DNA of 57,786 bases, from the NCBI GenBank assembly GCA_946886475.1, contig CAMPIQ010000006.1:1-57786 (forward strand). The letters are read 5' to 3'. Below the pieces are notes generated by a model. The model saw only the letters and a program-made list of their open reading frames with translations. It had not been told where the DNA came from and did no database searches. This DNA is from an uncultured Chitinophagales bacterium (GTDB taxonomy: Bacteria; Bacteroidota; Bacteroidia; Chitinophagales; Chitinophagaceae). The first letter of the stretch is position 1; each line of letters begins with the position of its first letter. A program made the translations under genes and the position numbers. Shown piece after piece: positions 50,391-57,786 of this stretch.

Positions 50391-52355
50391 ATGAGAAAAT
50401 TAGCAATAATGGTGTTGTTCGTGCTGATTTCAGTGAGCATGATAGCCCAGAAAAACAAAAACAGAAATGAGAACCTCCCTTCATTTGGTGATGTTACAAA
50501 AGAAGACCTTGAATTAAAGCAATGTGATTTCGATGCAAATGCCGAGGCCATGATCCTGGTTGAAGATGGCCGTATTGAAGCCGTTTTCGGAAAGGGCATT
50601 GAAATGAAGAAAAGGGTCAGGATCAAGATCCTTGATAAAAAAGGACTTGACTGGGCCAATGTAAAACTGGTGTATTACAGTGAGGGCAGGCAACAAGAAA
50701 TTTTAAGCCTCAGTGCACAAACTTATAATCTTGATGCATCAGGAAAGACCGTTGTAACCAAACTTGATAAAAAGCTGGTTTATGATAAAAAGCTGAATAA
50801 AAGGCTTACGGAAAAAACATTCACCTTCCCCGATGTCAAGATCGGCAGCATCATTGAATATGAATATAAACACACAGGCATTGGTTTGATTGACTGGTAT
50901 TTCCAAAGATCCATCCCTGTCAGGTACAGCCATTTTGCAATTGATTTCCCTGAGGAAATTGAAGTGTCGGTTATTCCATTCTGCTCCCGGCAATATGAAG
51001 CCGAAGTAAAAAATTCGGGCGTACGCAATATCAAGGAATATTCCATGAGCAAGGTGCCCGGCCTCCGTAATGAACCATTTGTGATCAACGAAGACTTTTA
51101 CCGAGACAGGCTTGAAACAAAGATCACGGCTTACTATGCTGATGGCAGAAGAATGAATAGAGTGGCCAACTGGAAAGAGGTGATAAAAAGCCTGATGGAA
51201 GATGAAGATTTTGGGGTACAGATCAAAAGAAATATTCCAAAAACTACAGAGCTGGATGTCAAATTGAATTCACTCAGCACTCCTTATGAAAAAATGAAAT
51301 GCATTTATAAATATGTACAGGATAATATGACCTGGAATGAATCGCCTGGTATCTGGGCGCTGGATGGTGTACGAAGCGCATGGAAGGATAAAAAAGGAAC
51401 CGTAGGTGAGATCAATCTTATACTGGTAAACTTTTTGAAAGAAGCAGGGATCAATGCAGATCCGGTTCTTGTAAGTACCCATGAACATGGTATTGTGAAT
51501 GCTGCAGATGCCGGAACATATGAAAGTTCAGGAATACGGCAATTTGATAAAGTAGTGGCCTATGTGGAAATGGATAATAATGTTTACGTACTTGATGCCA
51601 CTCAAAAAGATGTTCCTGTTCACCTCATACCCTCAGATATTCTTATGACGGAAGGTTTGGTGATTGAAAAGCTTGAAACCCAGGAATGGGGATGGAAATC
51701 ACTTTGGAGAGATGACCTTGTAGCCAAAAACATAATAATGATCAAAGGCAATATAGAAGCCGAAGGGAATTTAAACGGCCAGATAGAAATTACCAGCTTT
51801 GATTATGCCAGGTTATCAAAACTGGGAACTGCCAGAAAAGGAAAAGAAAAGTATATTGAAAGATATGCACCTAAAAATGCTTCCAACATCAATGTAGAAG
51901 ATGTAACCTTTGAGAATCTTGATTCTGACAGCTTACCGCTTATTCAGAAGATCAAATTCAAACAGAAGCTAAATGCAGCCGGTGAATACCAGTATTTCTC
52001 AACCAACATTCTAACCGGACTTGAAACCAATCCATTTGTTGCGGACAACAGGGTTACCGATGTATTTTTTGGTCCCAACCAGAGTTATTCGATTTATGGA
52101 AACTTTCAGGCGCCGGAAGGTTATCAGTTTGAGGAGCTGCCGAAAAACATCAAAATGATCATGCCTGATACCAGCATTGTTATTTCCAGGGTCGCCCAGG
52201 TTTTCAACAATACTTTACAGACAAAGATTGTTATTGATTTTAAAAGGCCGTTTTATCCTGCCGACCAATACGATCAGCTGCAGGAATTTTACCAGCGCTT
52301 ATTTGAAATATTGAACGAGCAATTTGTTATCCGTAAAAAGAACGCCTTACCATAA
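50391..52355 (+). CDS. DUF3857/transglutaminase-like exported protein, catalytically degenerate
   Basis: A 654-residue exported protein: signal peptide (about 1-19), DUF3857 domain (about 35-250, VRIKILDKKGLDWANVKL and IEYEYKHTG), a transglutaminase-like domain (about 300-400) and a C-terminal DUF3858-like beta domain. The expected catalytic Cys is missing: the GxCxxxN site reads GTVGEIN, and the His region reads FDKVVAY instead of FNHVIAY; only the Asp-containing VLDATQ remains. So it is likely a non-enzymatic homologue. It is followed after 1 nt by a second family member with Cys and His in place, forming an operon. Confidence 0.88.
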   Translation: MRKLAIMVLFVLISVSMIAQKNKNRNENLPSFGDVTKEDLELKQCDFDANAEAMILVEDGRIEAVFGKGIEMKKRVRIKILDKKGLDWANVKLVYYSEGRQQEILSLSAQTYNLDASGKTVVTKLDKKLVYDKKLNKRLTEKTFTFPDVKIGSIIEYEYKHTGIGLIDWYFQRSIPVRYSHFAIDFPEEIEVSVIPFCSRQYEAEVKNSGVRNIKEYSMSKVPGLRNEPFVINEDFYRDRLETKITAYYADGRRMNRVANWKEVIKSLMEDEDFGVQIKRNIPKTTELDVKLNSLSTPYEKMKCIYKYVQDNMTWNESPGIWALDGVRSAWKDKKGTVGEINLILVNFLKEAGINADPVLVSTHEHGIVNAADAGTYESSGIRQFDKVVAYVEMDNNVYVLDATQKDVPVHLIPSDILMTEGLVIEKLETQEWGWKSLWRDDLVAKNIIMIKGNIEAEGNLNGQIEITSFDYARLSKLGTARKGKEKYIERYAPKNASNINVEDVTFENLDSDSLPLIQKIKFKQKLNAAGEYQYFSTNILTGLETNPFVADNRVTDVFFGPNQSYSIYGNFQAPEGYQFEELPKNIKMIMPDTSIVISRVAQVFNNTLQTKIVIDFKRPFYPADQYDQLQEFYQRLFEILNEQFVIRKKNALP

Positions 52356-52356
52356 T

Positions 52357-54267
52357 ATGAAACATCTTATTTTTTTAGCTGCCTGTTTATCATCAGCGGC
52401 CATAATGAATGCACAGGGGCCCTACAGTCTTGAAAACATTCCGGACTCAATCAAAAAAAATGCTACTGTCATAACCCATAACGAACAAATGGAGCTCGGG
52501 ATAGAAAGTCCTGAGAAAGCCGTTCTGAAAGTAAAAAAGGTTTTTACGGTAGTGAATGAAGAAGGTAGAGGAGCACTTGTATTTAATAAGTACACATCTC
52601 CTTACACAAAACTTGATGAAGTAGAGATCAGGGTATATGATAAAATGGGGAAATTGGTATCGAAGCATAAAAAGAAAGACCTGACTACCGTGGCTTATGG
52701 TGAGGGGCTGGTGACAGATGGCTTTATTACCTATTTTGAAATACCCGCGCCTTCCTATCCTGTTACTGTTGAATACAATTATGAACAGGTGTACAAAACA
52801 ACCCTGATCATTCCGGACTTCAGGTTCATCAATCCCAAAGAAGCCGTTATCCAGTCCAGTTACACTGCAAAAATACCTGCCGGTTTAAACATTCGATATA
52901 AGGCCATGCAAACCAATATCCAGCCTGTAATAACCAAAGAGGGAAGCCTTACAGTGTATCATTGGTCAGTAAAAAACCTGCCACCGGTAGAGGATGAAGC
53001 GGGCAGCGTAGATTACAGCTTCAGGTTTCCGCATGTAAGTATGGTGGTCGATCAATTTTCACACTATGGTTATAAAGGGGACTTTTCGTCCTGGAAAACT
53101 TTTGGAAACTGGATAAGGGAATTAAACAAAGGGATGGACGAACTTAATCCCGAACGCAAACAGTTCTTCAACAACCTGGTGAAAGATGCAACAACTGAAA
53201 AGGAAAAGATCAGATTGATATACCAGTTCCTTCAAAATAATTTTCGTTATGTAAGCATTCAGCTTGGAATAGGAGGAATGAAATCATTTCCTGCAAAATT
53301 CACCGATGAAAAAAAATATGGTGATTGTAAAGCTTTGAGTTTTTACATGAAAGCTGCACTGAATTCTGTTGGTATCAATAGTAATGTTGCCCTCATCAAT
53401 GCGCAATACAACCAGGCGCCTGTGGATCCTGATTTTCCAAAAAATGGTTTCAATCATATGATACTTTGCGTTCCCGGAAAACAGGATTCGGTTTGGCTGG
53501 AATGTACAAGCAACACCGCCGAATTTGGACAACTTGGAAGTTTTACCGAAAACCGGAATGCATTGTTGATCACAGATAAAGGAGGGGTGCTGGTTCCTAC
53601 ACCGAAAAGCAGGGCAGAAGCCAACTTATTTCTTACCCATACCGTGGTAAAAATGGATAATGATCTTTCTGCACTTACAGAAACCAGGATGACCACAAGT
53701 GGAGAATACAGTGAAATGCTGTCCTATTTCATTAAAGAAAACAGGGATGACCTAAAAACCCTGCTGGTAAAATACCTTGGATACAAACAACCCGACGATT
53801 TTTTAATGACCAGGGAAAATGAAAAAGAATTTGTTTTGAAACTGTCTTTAAGAAAGGTACCCGAGTTCAATGCAGGATCTAAATTTTTCCTCAATCCACG
53901 GATAAGTAAGATCTCAACCACCATACTACCGGTATACGAAAACAGAAAACTTGATTTTTACTTTGAACATCCTTATGAAAAAAAGGATACTACGGTACTT
54001 GTTTTACCACAAGGCTTTACAGTTGATGTACTGCCAAAGGAAAAAAACATAAAGAGTGACTATGCATCTTACCATTCAAGCTCCTGGCTTAATGAAAAAG
54101 AAAATGCGGTGTACACAGCCACTACACTTGTTCTTGAGAAACATAAGATCCTGGCAAAGGATTACAATAAGGTAAAATCATTTTTTGATGAAGTGATCCA
54201 GGATGATGCCCAACGGCTTGTTATTAAAGGAACAGTTGGGCAGCCACAGGAGAAAAGAGCTTTCTGA
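52357..54267 (+). CDS. DUF3857/transglutaminase-like exported protein, catalytic Cys-His retained
   Basis: A 636-residue exported protein with signal peptide about 1-20 (AIMNAQ). DUF3857 (about 30-230: VLKVKKVFTVVNEEGRGALVFNKY), then the transglutaminase-like domain with KKYGDCKALSFYM (catalytic Cys), NGFNHMILCV (His) and WLECTSN (acidic position Glu), then a C-terminal beta domain. ATG 52357 is 1 nt after the previous stop and is the true start, as the signal peptide follows; the open frame before it is the overlap with the upstream gene. Likely role: envelope protein crosslinking or peptide hydrolysis, unproven. Confidence 0.9.
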   Translation: MKHLIFLAACLSSAAIMNAQGPYSLENIPDSIKKNATVITHNEQMELGIESPEKAVLKVKKVFTVVNEEGRGALVFNKYTSPYTKLDEVEIRVYDKMGKLVSKHKKKDLTTVAYGEGLVTDGFITYFEIPAPSYPVTVEYNYEQVYKTTLIIPDFRFINPKEAVIQSSYTAKIPAGLNIRYKAMQTNIQPVITKEGSLTVYHWSVKNLPPVEDEAGSVDYSFRFPHVSMVVDQFSHYGYKGDFSSWKTFGNWIRELNKGMDELNPERKQFFNNLVKDATTEKEKIRLIYQFLQNNFRYVSIQLGIGGMKSFPAKFTDEKKYGDCKALSFYMKAALNSVGINSNVALINAQYNQAPVDPDFPKNGFNHMILCVPGKQDSVWLECTSNTAEFGQLGSFTENRNALLITDKGGVLVPTPKSRAEANLFLTHTVVKMDNDLSALTETRMTTSGEYSEMLSYFIKENRDDLKTLLVKYLGYKQPDDFLMTRENEKEFVLKLSLRKVPEFNAGSKFFLNPRISKISTTILPVYENRKLDFYFEHPYEKKDTTVLVLPQGFTVDVLPKEKNIKSDYASYHSSSWLNEKENAVYTATTLVLEKHKILAKDYNKVKSFFDEVIQDDAQRLVIKGTVGQPQEKRAF

Positions 54268-54271
54268 ACCT

Positions 54272-54655
54272 TTATAAAACAAGCTGTCCATATAATTTCT
54301 GAAGAGTTTCACCCGGGTCGCTGCAAAGTCCCGGGTGTACTTTTGAGGCCTGTACCACCGTACTTCTGGTTGCTGTTAACCAGCGGAATCTTGAAGCCAT
54401 ATCAAGAGAAGCAATGGGGCCGCCTGATTTTTCTCCTTTACAGATCCTTTCAAATGACCTGAGGTGTTCTTCCACTTCGCTGCAATCCATGTCATCGCAA
54501 AGCACCTGTAACTTCTTTTTATCTATGGTATAAACTGTCTGAAGAAAGCTATGGTCCCTGCAATACATAACCACTCCCACATTAAGGAATTCCTCTCTTT
54601 CAACCCGGGGCACCACCCGGATCACTGCGTATTCAAATAAATGTTTTCCCTGCAT
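54272..54655 (-). CDS. DUF3037 protein
   Basis: A 127-residue cytoplasmic protein with family marks: YAVIRVVPRVEREEFLNVGVVMYC at 9-32, and the later helix CSEVEEHLRSFERIC. Its start overlaps the end of the HipA-like kinase gene by 23 nt, which means coupled translation. This gene order (HipA-like kinase then DUF3037) recurs in Bacteroidota and other phyla, so the two probably act together; the biochemical role of DUF3037 is unknown. It is convergent with the DUF3857 gene, 4 nt apart. Confidence 0.9.
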   Translation of the reverse strand: MQGKHLFEYAVIRVVPRVEREEFLNVGVVMYCRDHSFLQTVYTIDKKKLQVLCDDMDCSEVEEHLRSFERICKGEKSGGPIASLDMASRFRWLTATRSTVVQASKVHPGLCSDPGETLQKLYGQLVL

Positions 54656-55424
54656 CCTGGGCCTGGTTTAAAAATATTTGAGAATGCTCTATCCGGTTTA
54701 ATAAAAACTGTTCATACATTGTTCTTTTCCCTGCAATTGAAATCATTTCATCTTCAAGCCACTCATCCGGTATCTGATTCACAATCCGGTGTATTATTTC
54801 AGGTTGTAAAATTCGTTTCAACTCCCTGTCCGCTTTCTCCAGCCGGGTTGCCCGTTGCAGCAAAACATGATCCTTTACCTGAACAAATGGGTTGATACCT
54901 GCCTTTTGCCAGTCATTGCCGGCATGATGAAAATACAATGAAGCGCCATGGTCTATCAGCCAAAGTTCTTTATGCCACATCAGCATATTGGTATTGCGAG
55001 CAGTACGGTCAACATTGGTAAGTAAACAATCCAGCCAGACTATCCTGGATGCAGTATCAACTTCAACCTGATTCACTACAGGATCGAAACTAATGGCACC
55101 GGAGAGATAATGTAATGCCAGGTTCAAACCACCACTTGCTTTTAAAAGATCCTGAATTTCCTCATCAGGCTCAGTTCTGCCAAAAGCAGGATCAACGTCT
55201 GCAAATACAATTTCCGGAACCCTGAAACCGGCAGCCCGTGCAAGTTCTCCACCAATAAATTCAGCTATCAACGCTTTGATGCCCTGGCCTGCACCACGAA
55301 ATTTAAGAACATAAAGAAAACCGTCATCTGCTTCCACAATGGCAGGAAGTGAACCCCCTTCGCGCAGGGGGGTAACATACCTGGTTACCTCAACTTTCCT
55401 GATCTTTTCTTTGTTATCGTTCAT
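54633..55424 (-). CDS. HipA-like kinase (short form)
   Basis: A 263-residue protein-kinase-fold protein of the HipA_2 type, shorter than E. coli HipA (about 440 aa) and without the HipA N-terminal subdomain. Kinase features: nucleotide-lysine region YVLKFRGAGQG (Lys41), catalytic loop LLTNVDRTARNTNML with Asp139 and Asn residues at 144 and 146, and metal-binding Asp158 in LWLIDHG. No HipB antitoxin gene is adjacent; instead a DUF3037 gene overlaps by 23 nt. A toxin role should not be assumed. The substrate is unknown. Confidence 0.88.
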   Translation of the reverse strand: MNDNKEKIRKVEVTRYVTPLREGGSLPAIVEADDGFLYVLKFRGAGQGIKALIAEFIGGELARAAGFRVPEIVFADVDPAFGRTEPDEEIQDLLKASGGLNLALHYLSGAISFDPVVNQVEVDTASRIVWLDCLLTNVDRTARNTNMLMWHKELWLIDHGASLYFHHAGNDWQKAGINPFVQVKDHVLLQRATRLEKADRELKRILQPEIIHRIVNQIPDEWLEDEMISIAGKRTMYEQFLLNRIEHSQIFLNQAQDAGKTFI

Positions 55425-55575
55425 TTATGGAAGGAAATTAACCGGCTAAAGATAAGTTGAGCGTATGGAAAGATCATATCCGGCCCATTCCTCCAATGAA
55501 ATAACAGAAGAAGGCTTTACAAAACCTTAATATAAAAGGGGAGGTTATTTGTATAATTTTAATAAAATCAACAGG

Positions 55576-55752
55576 ATGAATGTAAATCTGCCACTCATTG
55601 GATTTGTGATCCTTGCGCTTGTTTTACTTCTTGTTTTCATTATTTACAGGAACCGGAAAGACAGGAAAAAACTGGAAGAGGACCTCGGTAATGATTATAA
55701 AAAGCCAAAGGAAAATGAAGGAGATATAGATGTGGGGAGCCGCCCTTTGTAG
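55576..55752 (+). CDS. Small single-span membrane protein
   Basis: 58 residues: a transmembrane helix (about 5-24, LIGFVILALVLLLVFIIY) followed by a highly charged tail (RNRKDRKKLEEDLGNDYKKPKENEGDIDVGS). I know of no named family; a cytoplasmic charged tail is likely from the positive-inside rule. ATG 55576 is chosen over the frame start at 55549. Small proteins of this layout are frequent in Bacteroidota and poorly studied. Confidence 0.6.
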   Translation: MNVNLPLIGFVILALVLLLVFIIYRNRKDRKKLEEDLGNDYKKPKENEGDIDVGSRPL

Positions 55753-55963
55753 CAAGGCCAGGGGTCAAAATCCGGGAAAACGCTTCATTTTTTGTAAATG
55801 AAAACCATAAGAAAGGATAAACCGGAGCCATTCAAATGGTCAAAATTGCCCGGCAGTAAAAAAAGATATTGACATTATGGAAAACTCTATTGGAAGAATT
55901 AACCAGATAACACTAATTTAGTGAGCAGTTAAGAATTCTTACTAACATTAAATTCTATTTATC

Positions 55964-56374
55964 ATGGCAAAAGCTTCAAAGAAAGCAGCAAAAAAGACAA
56001 CAAAAAAAGCAGCTAAGAAAGCTCCTGCAAAAAAAGCCGCAAAAAAAGGTGGCGCTAAAAAAGCAGCGAAGAAAGCCGCTCCTAAAAAAGCAGCTAAGAA
56101 AGCCGCTAAAAAATCTGGCGCAAAAAGAAAACCAAATGCAGCCTTTATGGCTCCCCTCACTCCCAGCCCCGCATTAGCAGAGGTGATCGGAAATAAAGGA
56201 ATGCCCAGAACAGAGATTGTAAAAAAGATCTGGGATTATATTAAGAAGAACAACCTGCAGGACAAAAAGAACAGGAGAATGATCAATGCAGATGCCAAAT
56301 TAAAACCGGTATTCGGCAAAGACCAGATCTCTATGTTCGAATTGGCAAAAGTTGTCAACAAGCATGTAAAGTAA
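55964..56374 (+). CDS. SWIB/MDM2 protein with histone-H1-like tail
   Basis: 136 residues. Residues 1-55 are a Lys/Ala repeat tail (KKAAKK units with Pro and Gly), like histone H1 or bacterial Hc1/AlgP-type DNA-binding tails. Residues 60-136 form a SWIB/MDM2 domain: FMAPLTPSPALAEVIG, MPRTEIVKKIWDYIKKNNLQDKKNRRMINADAKLKPVFG, and MFELAKVVNKHV. The combination suggests a nucleoid-associated protein; similar fusions occur in Chlamydiae and many Bacteroidota. The repeat codes are AAR-rich. It is followed by a strong terminator. Confidence 0.93.
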   Translation: MAKASKKAAKKTTKKAAKKAPAKKAAKKGGAKKAAKKAAPKKAAKKAAKKSGAKRKPNAAFMAPLTPSPALAEVIGNKGMPRTEIVKKIWDYIKKNNLQDKKNRRMINADAKLKPVFGKDQISMFELAKVVNKHVK

Positions 56375-56391
56375 ATTTGAATTTTCCAATG

Positions 56392-56420
56392 AAAACCGGA
56401 TCACCTGATCCGGTTTTTTT
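56392..56420 (+). terminator. Intrinsic terminator of the SWIB gene
   Basis: A 12-bp perfect stem (56392-56403 / 56406-56417) with a CC turn, followed by T-tract to 56420. It lies 18 nt after the stop at 56374. Confidence 0.92.
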
Positions 56421-56568
56421 ATTGCACCATTTGTTCCATCCAACCACCAACCTGGAAATCAAACGCCTGCTTGCAATGACGGGCCTTCATTAAACAACTT
56501 CCCGCAATAGCATAATAGCCCCTCTATCATCAATCAGCTTACAATGCTAAAATTCATAGCAAATAATT

Positions 56569-56576
56569 TAACTTTG
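56569..56576 (+). promoter_or_regulatory. -7 box TAACTTTG, 4 nt before the helicase ATG
   Basis: A perfect TAnnTTTG followed by ATCC and ATG 56581. Transcription would start on or near the start codon, so the mRNA would be leaderless. No -33 TTTG is apparent. Confidence 0.5.
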
Positions 56577-56580
56577 ATCC

Positions 56581-57786
56581 ATGTCTATCCAAAGAGAAAA
56601 GCTGTTAGAGAAATTTAATGAAGAATACAAGCGACTCAATGAACATCAACGTAAAGCAGTAGATCAGATAGAAGGTCCGGTAATGGTTATTGCCGGCCCG
56701 GGTACGGGAAAAACACAAATATTAAGTGTGCGGATCGGAAAGATCCTTTTGGAAACGGATTACCTGCCTTCTAATATTTTATGTCTTACCTATACCGACG
56801 CAGGTGTTCTTGCTATGAGAAAACGTCTTATTTCTCTGATTGGGGCCGATGCTTACAGTGTTCACATCCATTCCTTTCATTCCTTTTGCAACATGGTGAT
56901 TCAGCAGAATATGCAGTTGTTTCACAAAAAGGAATTACAGCCGCTCAATGAACTGGAACAGACACAATGCCTCATTGAATTAATTGACAGCTTCGAAAAT
57001 GACAACCCTCTTAAGCGTTACAAATCCGATGCTTATTATGAAATAAATTATCTGAAAGATTTTTTTGGAATAATGAAACGTGAGGGATGGACGCTTCAAT
57101 ATCTCCTTGAGAAAATTGAAGAATACAAAGAACAGATCATCCCCGAAAATTTTTATAATAAAATAAAGGCAAGAAAGGGCATTATTGAACTTACGGCCGA
57201 AGGAAGAAAAGAGCAGGATAAAATGGTAAAACTGAAAGCAGCCGTTCAGTCCTTTCCCAAATACCAGCAGATCCTTAAGGAAAAGCAGAGATATGATTTT
57301 GATGATATGATCAACTGGGTGATCAATGCATTTGAAAATCACCCTGAAGTACTTGCAGGTTACCAGGAACAGTACCAGTTTCTGCTGGTAGATGAATACC
57401 AGGATACCAGTGGTGCCCAGAACAAACTGGTTGAACTCCTGGTAAGTTACTGGAAGGAAGAAAGTCCGAATTTATTTGTAGTTGGAGATGACGATCAAAG
57501 CATCTATCGTTTTCAGGGGGCAAATATGGAAAACATGAGGATGCTCTCTTTGAAATATGGCGACCTGCTAAGGGTTGTTTTAACTGAGAACTACAGGAGT
57601 GTACAACCCATCCTTGATTATGCACACTCCCTGATCCAAAACAATACCCAGCGGTTAACAAATGAACATAAGGATCTCAATAAGATTCTTGTGGCATCAA
57701 GAGAAGAGTATAAGGATATAAAGAATGCACCGGTAATCAGAAATACGAATAATGAATTTGAAGAAAATATCCTGGTAACCGAAGAG
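56581..57786 (+). CDS. UvrD/Rep-type DNA helicase (partial, C-terminus outside window)
   Basis: 402 codons are visible, open at the right edge. Superfamily 1 helicase motifs: Q-motif-like LNEHQRKAVDQ (20-30), Walker A AGPGTGKT (38-45), motif Ia CLTYTDAGVLAMRKRL, Walker B LLVDEYQDTS, motif III VVGDDDQSIYRFQGA, motif IV VVLTENYRS. Between Ia and Walker B there is a long Lys/Glu-rich region with an RYDFDDM motif, typical of the PcrA/UvrD-like branch found in Bacteroidota, which often has about 1000 residues and may carry a nuclease domain at the C-terminus. It unwinds DNA in repair. Confidence 0.95.
   Translation, partial: MSIQREKLLEKFNEEYKRLNEHQRKAVDQIEGPVMVIAGPGTGKTQILSVRIGKILLETDYLPSNILCLTYTDAGVLAMRKRLISLIGADAYSVHIHSFHSFCNMVIQQNMQLFHKKELQPLNELEQTQCLIELIDSFENDNPLKRYKSDAYYEINYLKDFFGIMKREGWTLQYLLEKIEEYKEQIIPENFYNKIKARKGIIELTAEGRKEQDKMVKLKAAVQSFPKYQQILKEKQRYDFDDMINWVINAFENHPEVLAGYQEQYQFLLVDEYQDTSGAQNKLVELLVSYWKEESPNLFVVGDDDQSIYRFQGANMENMRMLSLKYGDLLRVVLTENYRSVQPILDYAHSLIQNNTQRLTNEHKDLNKILVASREEYKDIKNAPVIRNTNNEFEENILVTEE

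Noticed and set aside
54633..55424. Classical HipA toxin of a HipBA toxin-antitoxin module
   Set aside because: There is no HipB helix-turn-helix gene, and the protein lacks the HipA N-terminal subdomain. It is listed as a HipA-like kinase without a toxin claim.
55948..56160. Ala/Phe-rich reading frame opposite the SWIB gene
   Set aside because: It is the complement of the lysine/alanine repeat tail; its AAF repeats follow from the AAR codons on the coding strand.
1..57786. Search for CRISPR arrays, tRNA or rRNA genes, insertion sequences, phage or conjugation genes
   Set aside because: No regularly spaced repeats, no cloverleaf-like or rRNA sequence, no transposase or integrase motifs were seen by reading; a covariance-model scan would be the decisive test.

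Overview
The window is a chromosomal stretch from a member of the phylum Bacteroidota, most likely Chitinophagia/Chitinophagaceae-like. The evidence is several large TonB-dependent receptors with carboxypeptidase-like N-terminal domains, three DUF4249 lipoproteins, a secreted protease with a type IX secretion (T9SS) C-terminal tail, almost no Shine-Dalgarno sequences, and promoter boxes of the Bacteroidota form TAnnTTTG. I see no rRNA, tRNA, CRISPR array, transposase or phage genes. The genes at both edges are cut: a potassium channel on the left and a UvrD-type helicase on the right.

Layout. 1-3.7 kb (minus): voltage-gated K+ channel (partial), Na+/H+ antiporter, pyridoxamine-oxidase-fold stress protein, small outer-membrane barrel. 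3.9-8.1 kb (plus): PhnA-like zinc protein, then response regulator, histidine kinase, PepSY-like lipoprotein and SdiA-regulated-type beta-propeller, closed by a 15-bp terminator stem. 8.2-11.4 kb: TonB receptor plus DUF4249 lipoprotein. 11.5-13.4 kb: RRM RNA-binding protein, small unknown protein, and an AraC-type regulator with a metal-binding-like N-terminus. 13.7-17.1 kb: trehalose-phosphate phosphatase fused to a degenerate half of trehalose-phosphate synthase, a zinc alcohol dehydrogenase and an unknown membrane-anchored protein. 17.1-25.4 kb: mixed single genes (DUF488, YtxH-like, serine hydrolase, Cache/PAS sensor kinase, PepSY-like lipoprotein, DUF6370, small hydrophilic proteins, GNAT-nitrilase fusion).

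25.4-36.4 kb (minus) is an envelope cluster: an unknown exported protein, an STN-bearing TonB receptor, two tandem DUF4249 lipoproteins, an MG2/plug protein without a barrel, and a separate PF14905-type barrel receptor. 36.6-46 kb: lipoprotein, DUF2231-Rieske protein, metallo-beta-lactamase-fold hydrolase, VOC protein, OmpA-family protein, TolB-like propeller, matrixin-like T9SS protease and PQQ-type sugar dehydrogenase lipoprotein. 46.3-48.8 kb: an RsbQ-like alpha/beta hydrolase overlapping a PAS histidine kinase, followed by a receiver-only regulator. 49-57.8 kb: luciferase-like oxidoreductase, two tandem DUF3857/transglutaminase-like proteins, the DUF3037/HipA-like kinase pair, a small membrane protein, a SWIB protein with a histone-H1-like tail, and the helicase.

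The most noteworthy items are (i) the trehalose synthase remnant that has lost its whole donor-binding lobe and several active-site residues while its phosphatase half stays intact; (ii) the RsbQ-like hydrolase coupled to a histidine kinase instead of a PP2C phosphatase; (iii) the five-gene TonB receptor/DUF4249/MG2 cluster; and (iv) several genes whose -7 promoter box ends exactly 4 nt before ATG, which suggests leaderless mRNAs.
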